Of a DNA stretch of 64,000 nucleotides, positions 9,759-17,936 are shown one piece after another. The stretch lies in the NCBI GenBank assembly GCA_045564455.1, contig JBJLHG010000002.1:767589-831588 (forward strand), written 5' to 3'. Every line of letters starts with the position of its first letter. Within the stretch, counting starts at the first letter, position 1. The position numbers were made by a program, and so were the translations under genes. The stretch is from CASICS01 sp045564455 (GTDB taxonomy: Bacteria; Pseudomonadota; Gammaproteobacteria; Magnimaribacterales; AG-339-G14). The notes under the pieces were generated by a model. The model saw only the letters and a list, made by a program, of their open reading frames with translations, was not told the DNA's origin and made no database searches.

Positions 9759-10530
9759 AAAATTTGAGACTGTTTTGATATATAGCCTTTGATAAGTCAT
9801 TTACTGGTTCATTCCTTATTGAAGATATCTTACTAAAAACCTCCTTTAAAAAAAGAGGTTTATTCCTTCTTCCTTTAATTTTTATATTTTTAGGTAATAA
9901 ATATGGTGAGTCTGTTTCTATTAGTAATTTATCTAATGGGATTTTAGAAATAAATTCTTTTAAATGCGAACCTCTTTTTTCATCACAAATCCAACCTGTA
10001 ATTCCTATATAAAAATCTAAGGATAAGTAGTCATCTAACTCTTCTTCAGAGCCAGTAAAACAATGCACAACACAATTAGTTTCTGGATAAATATCTTTAA
10101 GACAGGTCATAAATTCTTTATGTGAGTCTCTTTGATGAAGAAACATTGGTAAATTTAATTCATTCGCTATCTTAATATGCTTTAAAAAGGAATTAATTTG
10201 ATTCTCTTTTTTTGAATAGTTTCTATTAAAATCTAATCCTGTTTCTCCGATAGCTTTCACTAACGAATTTAAAGCAATTTCTTTTATTTTAATTTCAGAT
10301 GAATCGTTGAAACTATCCGCATAATGAGGATGTATACCACAAGTAGAAATAAGATTATTTGGGTACATTTCAGCAATCGAAAGTGCTTTTAAACTATCTT
10401 CTACATTACAACCCGTTACGGATATTTTTTCTATATTATTAGATATAGATTCATTAATAATTGTATTCAAATCACTTGAAAAACTTTCGTGGGTAAGGTT
10501 TGCCCCAATATCAAATAATTTTGATTGCAT
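9742..10530 (-). CDS. tatD: TatD family metal-dependent deoxyribonuclease
   Basis: The 262-residue protein follows E. coli TatD closely along its length: FDIGANLTHESF at the start, CGIHPHYADS, GETGLDFNRNYS, FLHQRDSHKEF, VVHCFTGSEEEL, YIGITGWICDEKRG and LLIETDSPYLLP. These supply the His/Asp/Glu metal ligands of the TIM barrel. As in TatD proper, and unlike YcfH or YjjV, the first HxH is replaced by GxN. TatD is a 3'-5' exonuclease/DNase linked to DNA repair and turnover; it is not part of the Tat translocon. It is divergent from the thioesterase gene with only 31 bases between starts, so the promoters must overlap. Confidence 0.93.
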   Translation of the reverse strand: MQSKLFDIGANLTHESFSSDLNTIINESISNNIEKISVTGCNVEDSLKALSIAEMYPNNLISTCGIHPHYADSFNDSSEIKIKEIALNSLVKAIGETGLDFNRNYSKKENQINSFLKHIKIANELNLPMFLHQRDSHKEFMTCLKDIYPETNCVVHCFTGSEEELDDYLSLDFYIGITGWICDEKRGSHLKEFISKIPLDKLLIETDSPYLLPKNIKIKGRRNKPLFLKEVFSKISSIRNEPVNDLSKAIYQNSLKFFNLEK

Positions 10531-10561
10531 AATGATTAATATAAACTAGCTTTTACATTTT

Positions 10562-11371
10562 ATGAAAACATCATTTAAATATTTCACAGAAGATTCTTCT
10601 GTGACTCTACTAGAAGAAAATGTTTGGAAGGGAAATCTTTCTGCTCGTTGGAGTATTGGATCAACTCCTAATGGAGGCTATTCAATGGCTTTGGCCACAA
10701 GAGCAATCTCAGGATCATTAACTCATAAAGACCCTTTGTCAATTACCGCAAATTATCTTGAAAGAGTTGACTTTGGCGAAGCTATTATAAAAGTAGAACC
10801 TTTATCGATAACTAAGAGCTTAAGTACTGCTAGAGCATCTCTTATACAAGATAATAAATTAAAAATAGTCTTTACTGCTTCTTTTACAGACTTTAGTAGG
10901 TCTAATGGCTTAGATCTTTCAACAAGATCTGAACCAGATTTTGAGCCTTACGATGACTGTATTCTGCATCCTTATAAAGAAGGGTTTAATCCTATTTTAG
11001 AAAAAAGTTTAGAAAAAAAATATTGCTCTGATTCTATTTGGTGGGAAAATAATCATAATAATAATAAGGCCTGCTTAAATCTCTATATGTCATGGCCTGA
11101 AAGAGATATTGCAGATCTTTATAGTTTGATTCTTTTTTTAGACGCAACCACGCCTCCAATCTTCAATAAATTAGGATCAGTGGGGTGGGTTCCAACCATC
11201 TCATTAACAAGTCATATAAGAGGTTTTCCAAAACCAGGACCTTTAAAAGTTATAGCAAAAACAGAGTTTGTTACAAAAGGCTTTATGGAAGAAGATAGAG
11301 AAATTTGGGATTCAGAAGGAAATTTGGTGGGACAATCTAAACAAATGGCAAAACTAAGAATAAAGAAGTAA
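10562..11371 (+). CDS. thioesterase family protein (double hotdog, TesB-like)
   Basis: The 269-residue protein has the two-hotdog layout of acyl-CoA thioesterase family proteins. The N-terminal repeat includes WSIGSTPNGGYSMALATRA (about 31-49) and the C-terminal repeat includes the segment around DATTPPIFNKLG. Members hydrolyse acyl-CoA thioesters, often medium-chain or aromatic. It is divergent from tatD, and its downstream neighbour starts 58 bases on. Specific substrates cannot be assigned; the many acyl-CoA enzymes in this window make an acyl-CoA substrate reasonable. Confidence 0.75.
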   Translation: MKTSFKYFTEDSSVTLLEENVWKGNLSARWSIGSTPNGGYSMALATRAISGSLTHKDPLSITANYLERVDFGEAIIKVEPLSITKSLSTARASLIQDNKLKIVFTASFTDFSRSNGLDLSTRSEPDFEPYDDCILHPYKEGFNPILEKSLEKKYCSDSIWWENNHNNNKACLNLYMSWPERDIADLYSLILFLDATTPPIFNKLGSVGWVPTISLTSHIRGFPKPGPLKVIAKTEFVTKGFMEEDREIWDSEGNLVGQSKQMAKLRIKK

Positions 11372-11429
11372 TTTCGTATATTTTTAGATATGATATGTCT
11401 CAATTTTATAAATAAAAACGGGGATTGGA

Positions 11430-12281
11430 ATGAAATTTAAAGGAACTAAATCATATATTTCAACAGAAGACTTAAGTCTGTCTGTCAACGCAGCAGTCAC
11501 TCTAGAAAAACCTTTATTAATTAAAGGAGAGCCTGGAACTGGAAAAACGATGCTGGCACAAGAAATTGCTGAGTCTTTAAAGGTGCCATTAATTGAATGG
11601 AATGTAAAATCTACTACAAAAGCTCAACAAGGTCTGTATGAGTATGACGCTGTCACAAGATTAAGGGATTCTCAACTTGGAGACGAAAGAGTAAAAGACA
11701 TATCAAATTACATCGAAAAAGGAAAATTGTGGGAAGCATTCGAAGCCGAAGAAAGAGTTGTTCTTTTGATTGATGAAATAGACAAGGCTGATATCGAATT
11801 TCCAAATGATCTTTTGCAAGAAATTGATCGTATGGAATTCTACGTATACGAAACCAAGAAAACTATAAAAGCTAAGAAAAGACCAATAGTAATAATTACT
11901 AGTAATAATGAAAAAGAATTACCCGATGCTTTTTTAAGAAGATGTTTCTTTCATTACATTTCTTTCCCTGACAGAGAGACAATGAAAAGAATTATCAAAG
12001 TTCATCATCCAAAAATAAAAGAAAAATTAGTCAAAGAAGCTTTAGAAATATTTTTTGATGTTAGAAAAGTTCCTGGAATTAAGAAAAAACCTTCTACTTC
12101 AGAGCTAGTAGATTGGTTAAAACTATTAATGGCTGATGATTTACCCGATGAAATTCTTAAGAACAGAGATCCTTCAAAAGCAATTCCGCCACTATATGGC
12201 GCCTTAGTTAAGAATGAACAAGACGTCCAATTGCTTGAAAGGCTTGCCTTCATGACAAGGAGAGAAAATAATTCTAAGTAA
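11430..12281 (+). CDS. MoxR-type AAA+ ATPase
   Basis: The 283-residue protein carries a Walker A GEPGTGKT (33-40), a Walker B VLLIDEID (D115-E116), sensor-1 ITSNN (156-160) and an arginine pair FLRRC (170-171). The order and spacing are those of MoxR ATPases, chaperone-like AAA+ proteins that work with VWA-domain partners to insert metals or assemble complexes. The start is the ATG after GGGGATTGGA. The stop shares its last base with the start of the VWA gene (TAATG), which is the usual MoxR-VWA arrangement. The client of this pair is unknown. Confidence 0.93.
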   Translation: MKFKGTKSYISTEDLSLSVNAAVTLEKPLLIKGEPGTGKTMLAQEIAESLKVPLIEWNVKSTTKAQQGLYEYDAVTRLRDSQLGDERVKDISNYIEKGKLWEAFEAEERVVLLIDEIDKADIEFPNDLLQEIDRMEFYVYETKKTIKAKKRPIVIITSNNEKELPDAFLRRCFFHYISFPDRETMKRIIKVHHPKIKEKLVKEALEIFFDVRKVPGIKKKPSTSELVDWLKLLMADDLPDEILKNRDPSKAIPPLYGALVKNEQDVQLLERLAFMTRRENNSK

Positions 12282-13456
12282 TGTTAATTAATTTATTCAA
12301 AACTCTTAAAGATGTAGGAGTGCCATGCACTTTAAGAGAGTTATTAGATTTAAATAAAGGTTTAGAAAGTCATCTTGCTTTTGCAAGTATTGATGATTTT
12401 TATTATCTATCTAGATCCATACTAGTCAAGGATGAAAAACATTATGATAAGTTCGACAAGGCGTTTGATATTTATTTTAAAGGTTTAGAAACTCTAGATG
12501 ATGTCATTCAAGCGATGATTCCTGATGAGTGGCTTAGAAAAGAATTTGAAAAATTTCTTTCTGAAGAAGAATTAAAAAAAATTGAATCTATGGGAGGTTT
12601 AGAGAAGTTATTAGATGAATTTAAAAAACGTCTAGAAGAGCAAAAGGAACGTCATGAAGGAGGAAATAAGTGGGTCGGAACTGCTGGAACATCCCCATAT
12701 GGCAATGGCGGTGTTAATCCAGAGGGTATTAGAGTTGGAGGAGAAGGAAAACAAAATAAAGCTGTAAAGGTTTGGGAACAAAGGGACTATAGAAATTTAG
12801 ATGATTCCGTAGAATTAGGCACAAGAAATATTAAAATTGCTTTAAGAAGATTGAGAAAATTTGTTAGAGAGTCTAGAGATGATGAATTTGATCTCGATGG
12901 AACAATAAAATCAACTGCTAAAAACGCAGGATTGTTAGATATTAAAATGATTCCAGAAAAAACTAATTCAGTAAAAGTATTGGTTTTGTTTGATGTTGGT
13001 GGTTCTATGGATCCCCACGTAAAAGTTTGTGAAGAATTATTTTCAGCTTGTAAAACAGAGTTTAAAAATCTTGAATATTTTTATTTTCACAATTTTGTCT
13101 ATGAAACTGTCTGGAAAGATAATAATAGAAGACATAATGAAAGAATAGAGACAATAGAAATTCTTCAGAAATATGCTTCAGACTATAAAATTATTTTTGT
13201 CGGTGATGCATCTATGGCGCCATACGAAATTTCAAATGCTGGAGGAAGTATTGAACATTGGAATGAAGAATCTGGAGCTTCTTGGATGAGAAAATTTGTT
13301 AATAACTATGAAAGACTGATATGGCTTAATCCTGTTCCAGAAGATCATTGGGATTATTCTGCATCTATAGATTTATCAAGATCTCTTATTGATTATAAGA
13401 TGTATCCGCTCACTTTAAAGGGGTTAGAAGACGGTATGTCATTTCTAACTAAATAA
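12281..13456 (+). CDS. VWA domain-containing CoxE-like protein, MoxR partner
   Basis: The 391-residue protein has a charged N-terminal helical region and a Gly-rich linker around 127-160. A von Willebrand A domain from about 230 contains the MIDAS motif FDVGGSMD (D238, G241, S242). It matches the CoxE-like VWA proteins (COG3552 type), which pair with MoxR ATPases; CoxE takes part in maturation of the CoxL active site in CO dehydrogenase. No molybdenum or CO dehydrogenase genes are visible here, so its client must lie elsewhere. Translation is coupled to the ATPase by a one-base overlap, and the ABC ATPase starts 1 base after its stop. Confidence 0.9.
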   Translation: MLINLFKTLKDVGVPCTLRELLDLNKGLESHLAFASIDDFYYLSRSILVKDEKHYDKFDKAFDIYFKGLETLDDVIQAMIPDEWLRKEFEKFLSEEELKKIESMGGLEKLLDEFKKRLEEQKERHEGGNKWVGTAGTSPYGNGGVNPEGIRVGGEGKQNKAVKVWEQRDYRNLDDSVELGTRNIKIALRRLRKFVRESRDDEFDLDGTIKSTAKNAGLLDIKMIPEKTNSVKVLVLFDVGGSMDPHVKVCEELFSACKTEFKNLEYFYFHNFVYETVWKDNNRRHNERIETIEILQKYASDYKIIFVGDASMAPYEISNAGGSIEHWNEESGASWMRKFVNNYERLIWLNPVPEDHWDYSASIDLSRSLIDYKMYPLTLKGLEDGMSFLTK

Positions 13457-13457
13457 T

Positions 13458-14366
13458 TTGACTGATTTTGCTCTTAAGGTAAAAGGCCTCACTAAAACCT
13501 ATCCAGGAAATATAGAAGCACTAAAATGTATTGATCTAGAAGTTAAATCTGGAGATTTTTATGCATTGTTAGGGCCAAATGGTGCTGGAAAATCTACTGC
13601 AATTGGAGTCATTAGCTCATTGGTTACTAAATCTTCAGGGAAAGTTGAAGTTTTGGGTATCGATATTGATGAAAATCATTCTCGCGCAAAAAGGAAATTA
13701 GGAGTTGTAGGCCAAGAAGTTAATTTTGCTCAATTTGAAACCGTCTATCAAGTTTTAAGTCATCAAGCAGGTTTTTATGGAATGCCTAAAGCGGAAGTCC
13801 AAGAGAATTCTGAATACTTTTTAAAACGATTGGGTTTATGGGATAAAAGAAATGAACAGGGCAGAAATCTTTCAGGCGGTATGAAAAGAAGGTTGATGGT
13901 AGCTAAAGCGCTTGTTAATAAGCCAGATTTATTAATCCTTGACGAACCAACAGCTGGAGTTGATATAGAACTAAGAAGATCTCTATGGGATTTTTTGAAA
14001 GAAATTAACGATAATGGAACGACAATTATTCTTACTACTCATTACTTGGAAGAAGCTGAAAAACTTTGTAAAAATATTTCAATAATAGATCGGGGTAAAA
14101 TTGTTAAGAGCTCATCAATGAGGTCTTTGCTTAAAGAACTAGAATCTGAAACTTATGTATTTGAATTAAAAAAACCTATTAAGAGTGATTTTAATAATAA
14201 TTTCAATTTTTTAAAATTATCAGAATCTTCTTTATCAGTTCAAATTGACGAAAAAAATAATTTAAATGATATTTTAAAATTCTTTTCTTCTAACGATATA
14301 GAAATTCTTAGCATGACTAATGAAACGAACAAATTGGAAGAGTTGTTTTTATCTTTAACTAATTAA
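13458..14366 (+). CDS. ABC transporter ATP-binding protein
   Basis: The 302-residue ATPase contains Walker A GPNGAGKST (39-47), Q-loop Q86, signature LSGGMKRR (138-145), Walker B LLILDEP (D162-E163) and the switch histidine H195 in TTHYLEEAE. The C-terminal extension after about 215 is typical of DrrA/NodI-like exporter ATPases. The start is a TTG one base after the VWA stop; no ATG lies upstream in frame and the TTG gives a complete first strand. It is the partner of the ABC-2 permease that follows 2 bases later. Cargo is unknown; drugs, lipids and polysaccharides are all used by this class. Confidence 0.93.
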   Translation: MTDFALKVKGLTKTYPGNIEALKCIDLEVKSGDFYALLGPNGAGKSTAIGVISSLVTKSSGKVEVLGIDIDENHSRAKRKLGVVGQEVNFAQFETVYQVLSHQAGFYGMPKAEVQENSEYFLKRLGLWDKRNEQGRNLSGGMKRRLMVAKALVNKPDLLILDEPTAGVDIELRRSLWDFLKEINDNGTTIILTTHYLEEAEKLCKNISIIDRGKIVKSSSMRSLLKELESETYVFELKKPIKSDFNNNFNFLKLSESSLSVQIDEKNNLNDILKFFSSNDIEILSMTNETNKLEELFLSLTN

Positions 14367-14368
14367 TT

Positions 14369-15142
14369 ATGAATTTTATCGAACAGATTAGATCTCTTAA
14401 GACTCTAACAAAAAAAGAAATAAAAAGATTTTTTAGAATTTGGCAGCAAACCTTACTTCCTTCAGTAATAACAACAGTTCTTTATTTTATAATTTTTGGT
14501 TCATTTATAGGTGAGAGAATTGGAGAAATGGGTGGTTTTGAATATATGCAATTTATGGCTCCAGGTTTAATTATGTTGGCAGTTATTACAAATGCATACT
14601 CAAATGTAGTTTCGTCCTTTTATGGCGTAAAGTTCCAAAGAAGTATTGAAGAACTGCTTGTTTCTCCAATGCCTACTTATTTAATTCTTATAGGGTTTGT
14701 AACAGGCGGTGTTGTTAGGGGAATAATTGTAGGAATTTTAGTTTTATTTACGTCATTGTTTTTTACGGATATTGAAATTCAAAATATACCTTTAACACTG
14801 TTAGTAATTTTTCTTACAGCAGTTCTATTTTCATTAGGCGGACTGCTTAATGCAATTTTTGCAGATAGTTTTGACGACATAAATATTGTGCCCACATTTA
14901 TTCTGACTCCCTTGATCTACTTAGGAGGAGTCTTTTACTCTATAACTCTGCTTTCCGACACTTGGCAATTAATCTCAAAGTTAAATCCTGTTCTTTATAT
15001 GGTGAATGCCTTTAGATATGGGATGTTAGGTGTTTCTGATATAAGTGTTGGGTTTGCACTAGCAATGATCTCTTTTTTTATTATTCTTTTCTATATTTTA
15101 TCTTTATATATCCTTAAAAGAGGTATCGGCATTAGAAGTTGA
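14369..15142 (+). CDS. ABC-2 type transporter permease
   Basis: The 257-residue membrane protein has six predicted helices and the ABC-2 signature region with PTFILTPLIYLGGVFYSITL before the last loop, then LNPVLYMVNAFRYGMLG. That is the pattern of the NodJ/DrrB/YadH group of export permeases. It follows the ATPase by 2 bases and completes a two-gene exporter that is co-transcribed with the MoxR/VWA pair. Whether the AAA+/VWA system assembles this exporter or is merely co-expressed cannot be decided from sequence. Confidence 0.92.
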   Translation: MNFIEQIRSLKTLTKKEIKRFFRIWQQTLLPSVITTVLYFIIFGSFIGERIGEMGGFEYMQFMAPGLIMLAVITNAYSNVVSSFYGVKFQRSIEELLVSPMPTYLILIGFVTGGVVRGIIVGILVLFTSLFFTDIEIQNIPLTLLVIFLTAVLFSLGGLLNAIFADSFDDINIVPTFILTPLIYLGGVFYSITLLSDTWQLISKLNPVLYMVNAFRYGMLGVSDISVGFALAMISFFIILFYILSLYILKRGIGIRS

Positions 15143-15171
15143 ATATAATCATGTATATTATTTTTAAGAAA

Positions 15172-15261
15172 GGAGAGATGGCAGAGTGGTCGAATGCGCT
15201 CGCTTGGAAAGCGGGTAAGGGGGAAACTCCTTCAAGGGTTCGAATCCCTTTCTCTCCGCCA
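15172..15261 (+). tRNA. tRNA-Ser (anticodon GGA)
   Basis: A 90-base class II tRNA with CCA encoded (15259-15261). The acceptor stem GGAGAGA (15172-15178) pairs with TCTCTCC (15251-15257). The anticodon stem CTCGC (15199-15203) pairs with GCGGG (15211-15215), and the loop TTGGAAA places GGA at 15206-15208. A long variable arm is present. The T-arm contains GGTTCGAATCC. It reads UCC (and UCU by wobble). The acyltransferase start codon lies only 8 bases after the CCA. Confidence 0.97.
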
Positions 15262-15268
15262 AAATAAA

Positions 15269-16132
15269 ATGGACTTTATAGAATCAAAATATTTTAGCTA
15301 TGCAGATCCAGAAGATCCTGTATTAAAAAAAATTCTAATCAGATCGATAGAGTTTATCTCAGGTCAACCAACAATTTTTAAGCTTTACAGAAAGTATCAG
15401 GAGTCTCCTGAAAAATGGAAAAGTTTTTGGGACGGTTGTGTTCAATTACTCGGACTTAAAATTAATTTAGATTTAGATAAACTAAATAGTATTCCATCTA
15501 GCGGACCAACAATCGTTGTTGCAAATCATCCATTTGGAGTTTTAGATGGTCTTGTTTTAAGCTGGATAGTAAGTCAAAAAAGAACAGACTTTAAATTATT
15601 GGTTCATTCTTTATTATTAAGAGCTCCTGAGACTAAGCAAAATCTTTTACCCATTGATTTTACCGGAGATAAGCAAGCGCTTTTAACAAATTTAGAAACA
15701 AGAAAAAAAGCAAGAGAGCATCTTTCTAAAGGAGGCTGCGTCATTATTTTTCCATCAGGCTCCGTATCAACTACAACAAAGTTTTACCAAAATAAATCAA
15801 AAGCATTTGATCCTGAATGGAAAAAATTTACTTCTAGACTTATAAAGCAAACTGATCCAGAAATTATCCCTATAAACTTTCCTGGATCAAATTCATCTCT
15901 TTTTCAATTCTGTAGCCACTTAAGCCCTATATTAAGATCTTCATTGCTCTTTTCAGAGATTAAAAGAAGAATTAATTCAGAAGTTCCTGTTTATATAGGC
16001 AAATCATTTAAATATTCTCAGCTTGAGGAGAGGGTCTCCAATAAAGCATTAGCTGATTTTTTAAGAGAAAAAACTTATCTTCTAGATAAACGATTTGAAG
16101 ATTCTCCTCCCTATGGCTTTGAACCCGAATAA
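15269..16132 (+). CDS. lysophospholipid acyltransferase family (PlsC-like) protein
   Basis: The frame is open back into the tRNA, so the first usable start is the ATG at 15269, giving 287 residues. The acyltransferase block is ANHPFGVLDG (H87, D93), a H-x5-D form rather than the classic H-x4-D, found in PlsC-related proteins with NHPxGxxDG. A second block FPSGSVS follows (P162) where PlsC enzymes have FPEGTRS, and a later INFPGSNS segment is also typical. Members acylate lysophospholipids or ornithine lipids at the inner membrane. There is no Shine-Dalgarno sequence in the 7-base gap after the tRNA, so expression probably depends on a transcript that includes the tRNA. Confidence 0.8.
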   Translation: MDFIESKYFSYADPEDPVLKKILIRSIEFISGQPTIFKLYRKYQESPEKWKSFWDGCVQLLGLKINLDLDKLNSIPSSGPTIVVANHPFGVLDGLVLSWIVSQKRTDFKLLVHSLLLRAPETKQNLLPIDFTGDKQALLTNLETRKKAREHLSKGGCVIIFPSGSVSTTTKFYQNKSKAFDPEWKKFTSRLIKQTDPEIIPINFPGSNSSLFQFCSHLSPILRSSLLFSEIKRRINSEVPVYIGKSFKYSQLEERVSNKALADFLREKTYLLDKRFEDSPPYGFEPE

Positions 16133-16243
16133 GTATATTTTTATATACTCTCAATCATTTTCTTGATAAGTTTAAATTTAATTAAGGAAGATTTAGCTCT
16201 TAAAGGATTTTGAAAGAGGCTGCAAAACATTTAGGGGGAAAAA

Positions 16244-16417
16244 ATGTTAGTTTTAAGCAGAAAACAAGATCAGTCATTAATGATTGGGGACGATGTAAAA
16301 ATTACTGTTTTAGAGGTTAAGGGTAATCAAGTTAGATTAGGAATAAGCGCTCCAACTTCTATAGCTGTCCACAGAGAAGAAATTCATAATAAATTGTCTT
16401 CAGATTCTGTAGAATAA
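16244..16417 (+). CDS. csrA: carbon storage regulator CsrA
   Basis: A 57-codon gene. The product begins MLVLSRKQDQSLMIGDDVKI and continues with RLGISAP and the RNA-binding VHREEI element, so it is a complete CsrA. CsrA binds GGA-containing hairpins near ribosome sites and represses or stabilises mRNAs of central carbon, motility and biofilm genes. Its own leader carries TTAGGGGGAAA directly before the ATG, so a GGA triplet overlaps the ribosome site and autorepression is plausible. It is followed 7 bases later by tRNA-Arg(ACG), an order recalling csrA-serV-argV in E. coli. Confidence 0.97.
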   Translation: MLVLSRKQDQSLMIGDDVKITVLEVKGNQVRLGISAPTSIAVHREEIHNKLSSDSVE

Positions 16418-16424
16418 CCGTGAT

Positions 16425-16501
16425 GCGCCCGTAGCTCAGTTGGATAGAGCACGTGGCTACGAACTACGGTGTCGGAGGTTCGAATCCTTCCGGGCGCGCC
16501 A
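16425..16501 (+). tRNA. tRNA-Arg (anticodon ACG)
   Basis: A 77-base tRNA with encoded CCA (16499-16501). The acceptor GCGCCCG (16425-16431) pairs with CGGGCGC (16491-16497). The D-arm is GCTC/GAGC. The anticodon stem CGTGG (16452-16456) pairs with CTACG (16464-16468) using one G-T pair, and the loop CTACGAA puts ACG at 16459-16461. Position 34 is an A that would be edited to inosine by TadA. It sits between csrA and the P450 gene. Confidence 0.97.
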
Positions 16502-16535
16502 TTTTTAAAATTATTATTAATAAATGAGAAAATAA

Positions 16536-17903
16536 ATGGATTTGAACAGTGACATACAGCCTAAATTAAAAATAAACAAACCTAAATATGATCGTGTATT
16601 TAATTTTGAAAGAGATTTTGATCTGACAAATGTATTCTTATTTGAACAAGGCCAGCCTTTCGAGCAATTTAAAAATTTAAGAGAAAAAGCACCTATTTAT
16701 TTCCATGAATCTGGACCAGGCGATAGTGAGCCAGGATTTTGGGCTTTAACCTCATACAAAGACATAGAACAAGCTTCTAAAAATCAAGAAGTATTTTCTT
16801 CTCAAATAGCAAGCGGTACTCAATTTACTTTAGGTTACTCAAATGATGTTGCAATAGAGCAACTTTATAGGGCGGCTCTGGATCATATGCTAGGTATGGA
16901 TGGAAAACTGCACTTAGCAATGCGAAACCCTCATATGCAGTTTTTTTCACCTAAATTTATAGAAAATCTTAAAGATAAAGTCTCTCTTAAAGTTAAAGAG
17001 TTATTAGATGCTATTGCGCCTTTGGGTGAATGTAATCTAGTAGATACCGTTTCTTCGGAAATACCTATTTTTTCTCTATGCGAAATATTGGGTGTTCCTG
17101 AAAGTGATAGATATAAAATTAAGGAATGGATGACCTTTTTAGAAATGGCTCAATTAGTAGGAGCAACGCAAGCTGCAGAAAAAAATAATTTAGAATTTAG
17201 TGACAAAGAAAAAGATTCTGCGCCTGATCAGGAAATGATTAAGCTTTTTCAAAGTATTGTTGGAGAGATGTTCGAATACGGAAGAAAGATTCTCTTGGAA
17301 AGAAGAAAAAATCCAAAAAATGATTTGCTAACTGTAATTGCAAATATAGAGATTGACGGAAAAAAACTTCCAGAAGAATATTTGGACGGTTCTTGGCTTT
17401 TAATTATTATTGCTGGAAATGATACTACTAGAAATTCTATAAGCGGAACGATGAAACTTCTTACCGAGAATCCAGATCAAAAACAAAAAGTAATAGACGA
17501 TATTAGTTTACTTCCAAATATGGTGAACGAGTCTATTAGATTGGTATCGCCAGTAATATTTATGAGGAGAACTACTAAAGAAGAAACTCAAATTGGCGAG
17601 CAAAAAATAGGACCTTATGAAAAAGTAGTTTTTTATTATGGAGCTGCTAATAGAGATCCTGAAATATTCTCTAGCCCAAATCAATTTAATGTAGAAAGAG
17701 AGAATGCAAAAAAACATCTTGCTTTCGGTTATGGAAGACATCTTTGCTTAGGAAAACACATGGCAAATATGCAATTATCTGAGGTCTATAAACAAATTTT
17801 TCAAAGATTCCCTGATATGCATCAATCCGATGATTGGAAGGTTGTACCAAATAACTTTGTGCATGCAATTTCTGAAATGCCAGTTAAGTTTAAACCAGAA
17901 TAA
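16536..17903 (+). CDS. cytochrome P450
   Basis: The 455-residue protein has all P450 marks: the I-helix AGNDTTR (293-299), ExxR in ESIRL (E332, R335), a PERF-like NVEREN segment and the heme loop FGYGRHLCLGKHMA with C404 as thiolate ligand. It has no membrane anchor, as usual for soluble bacterial class I P450s that need a ferredoxin and reductase; neither is visible nearby. The overall pattern recalls CYPs that hydroxylate sterol or terpenoid side chains or alkanes, but the substrate is not readable. It starts 35 bases after tRNA-Arg and stands alone before the MscS gene. Confidence 0.95.
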   Translation: MDLNSDIQPKLKINKPKYDRVFNFERDFDLTNVFLFEQGQPFEQFKNLREKAPIYFHESGPGDSEPGFWALTSYKDIEQASKNQEVFSSQIASGTQFTLGYSNDVAIEQLYRAALDHMLGMDGKLHLAMRNPHMQFFSPKFIENLKDKVSLKVKELLDAIAPLGECNLVDTVSSEIPIFSLCEILGVPESDRYKIKEWMTFLEMAQLVGATQAAEKNNLEFSDKEKDSAPDQEMIKLFQSIVGEMFEYGRKILLERRKNPKNDLLTVIANIEIDGKKLPEEYLDGSWLLIIIAGNDTTRNSISGTMKLLTENPDQKQKVIDDISLLPNMVNESIRLVSPVIFMRRTTKEETQIGEQKIGPYEKVVFYYGAANRDPEIFSSPNQFNVERENAKKHLAFGYGRHLCLGKHMANMQLSEVYKQIFQRFPDMHQSDDWKVVPNNFVHAISEMPVKFKPE

Positions 17904-17936
17904 TAGTAACCTTGTAAACATAAAATAAAATTAATT

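Noticed and set aside
16131..16150. AGTATAT-TTTT-ATATACT hairpin after the acyltransferase gene as a terminator.
   Set aside because: The stem is pure A/T apart from one G-C pair and is not followed by a T run, so it is too weak to call in such AT-rich DNA.
17508..17868. Reverse-strand open frames inside the P450 gene.
   Set aside because: They lie opposite a gene with a complete set of P450 motifs, have no ribosome site and read as low-complexity hydrophobic sequence.
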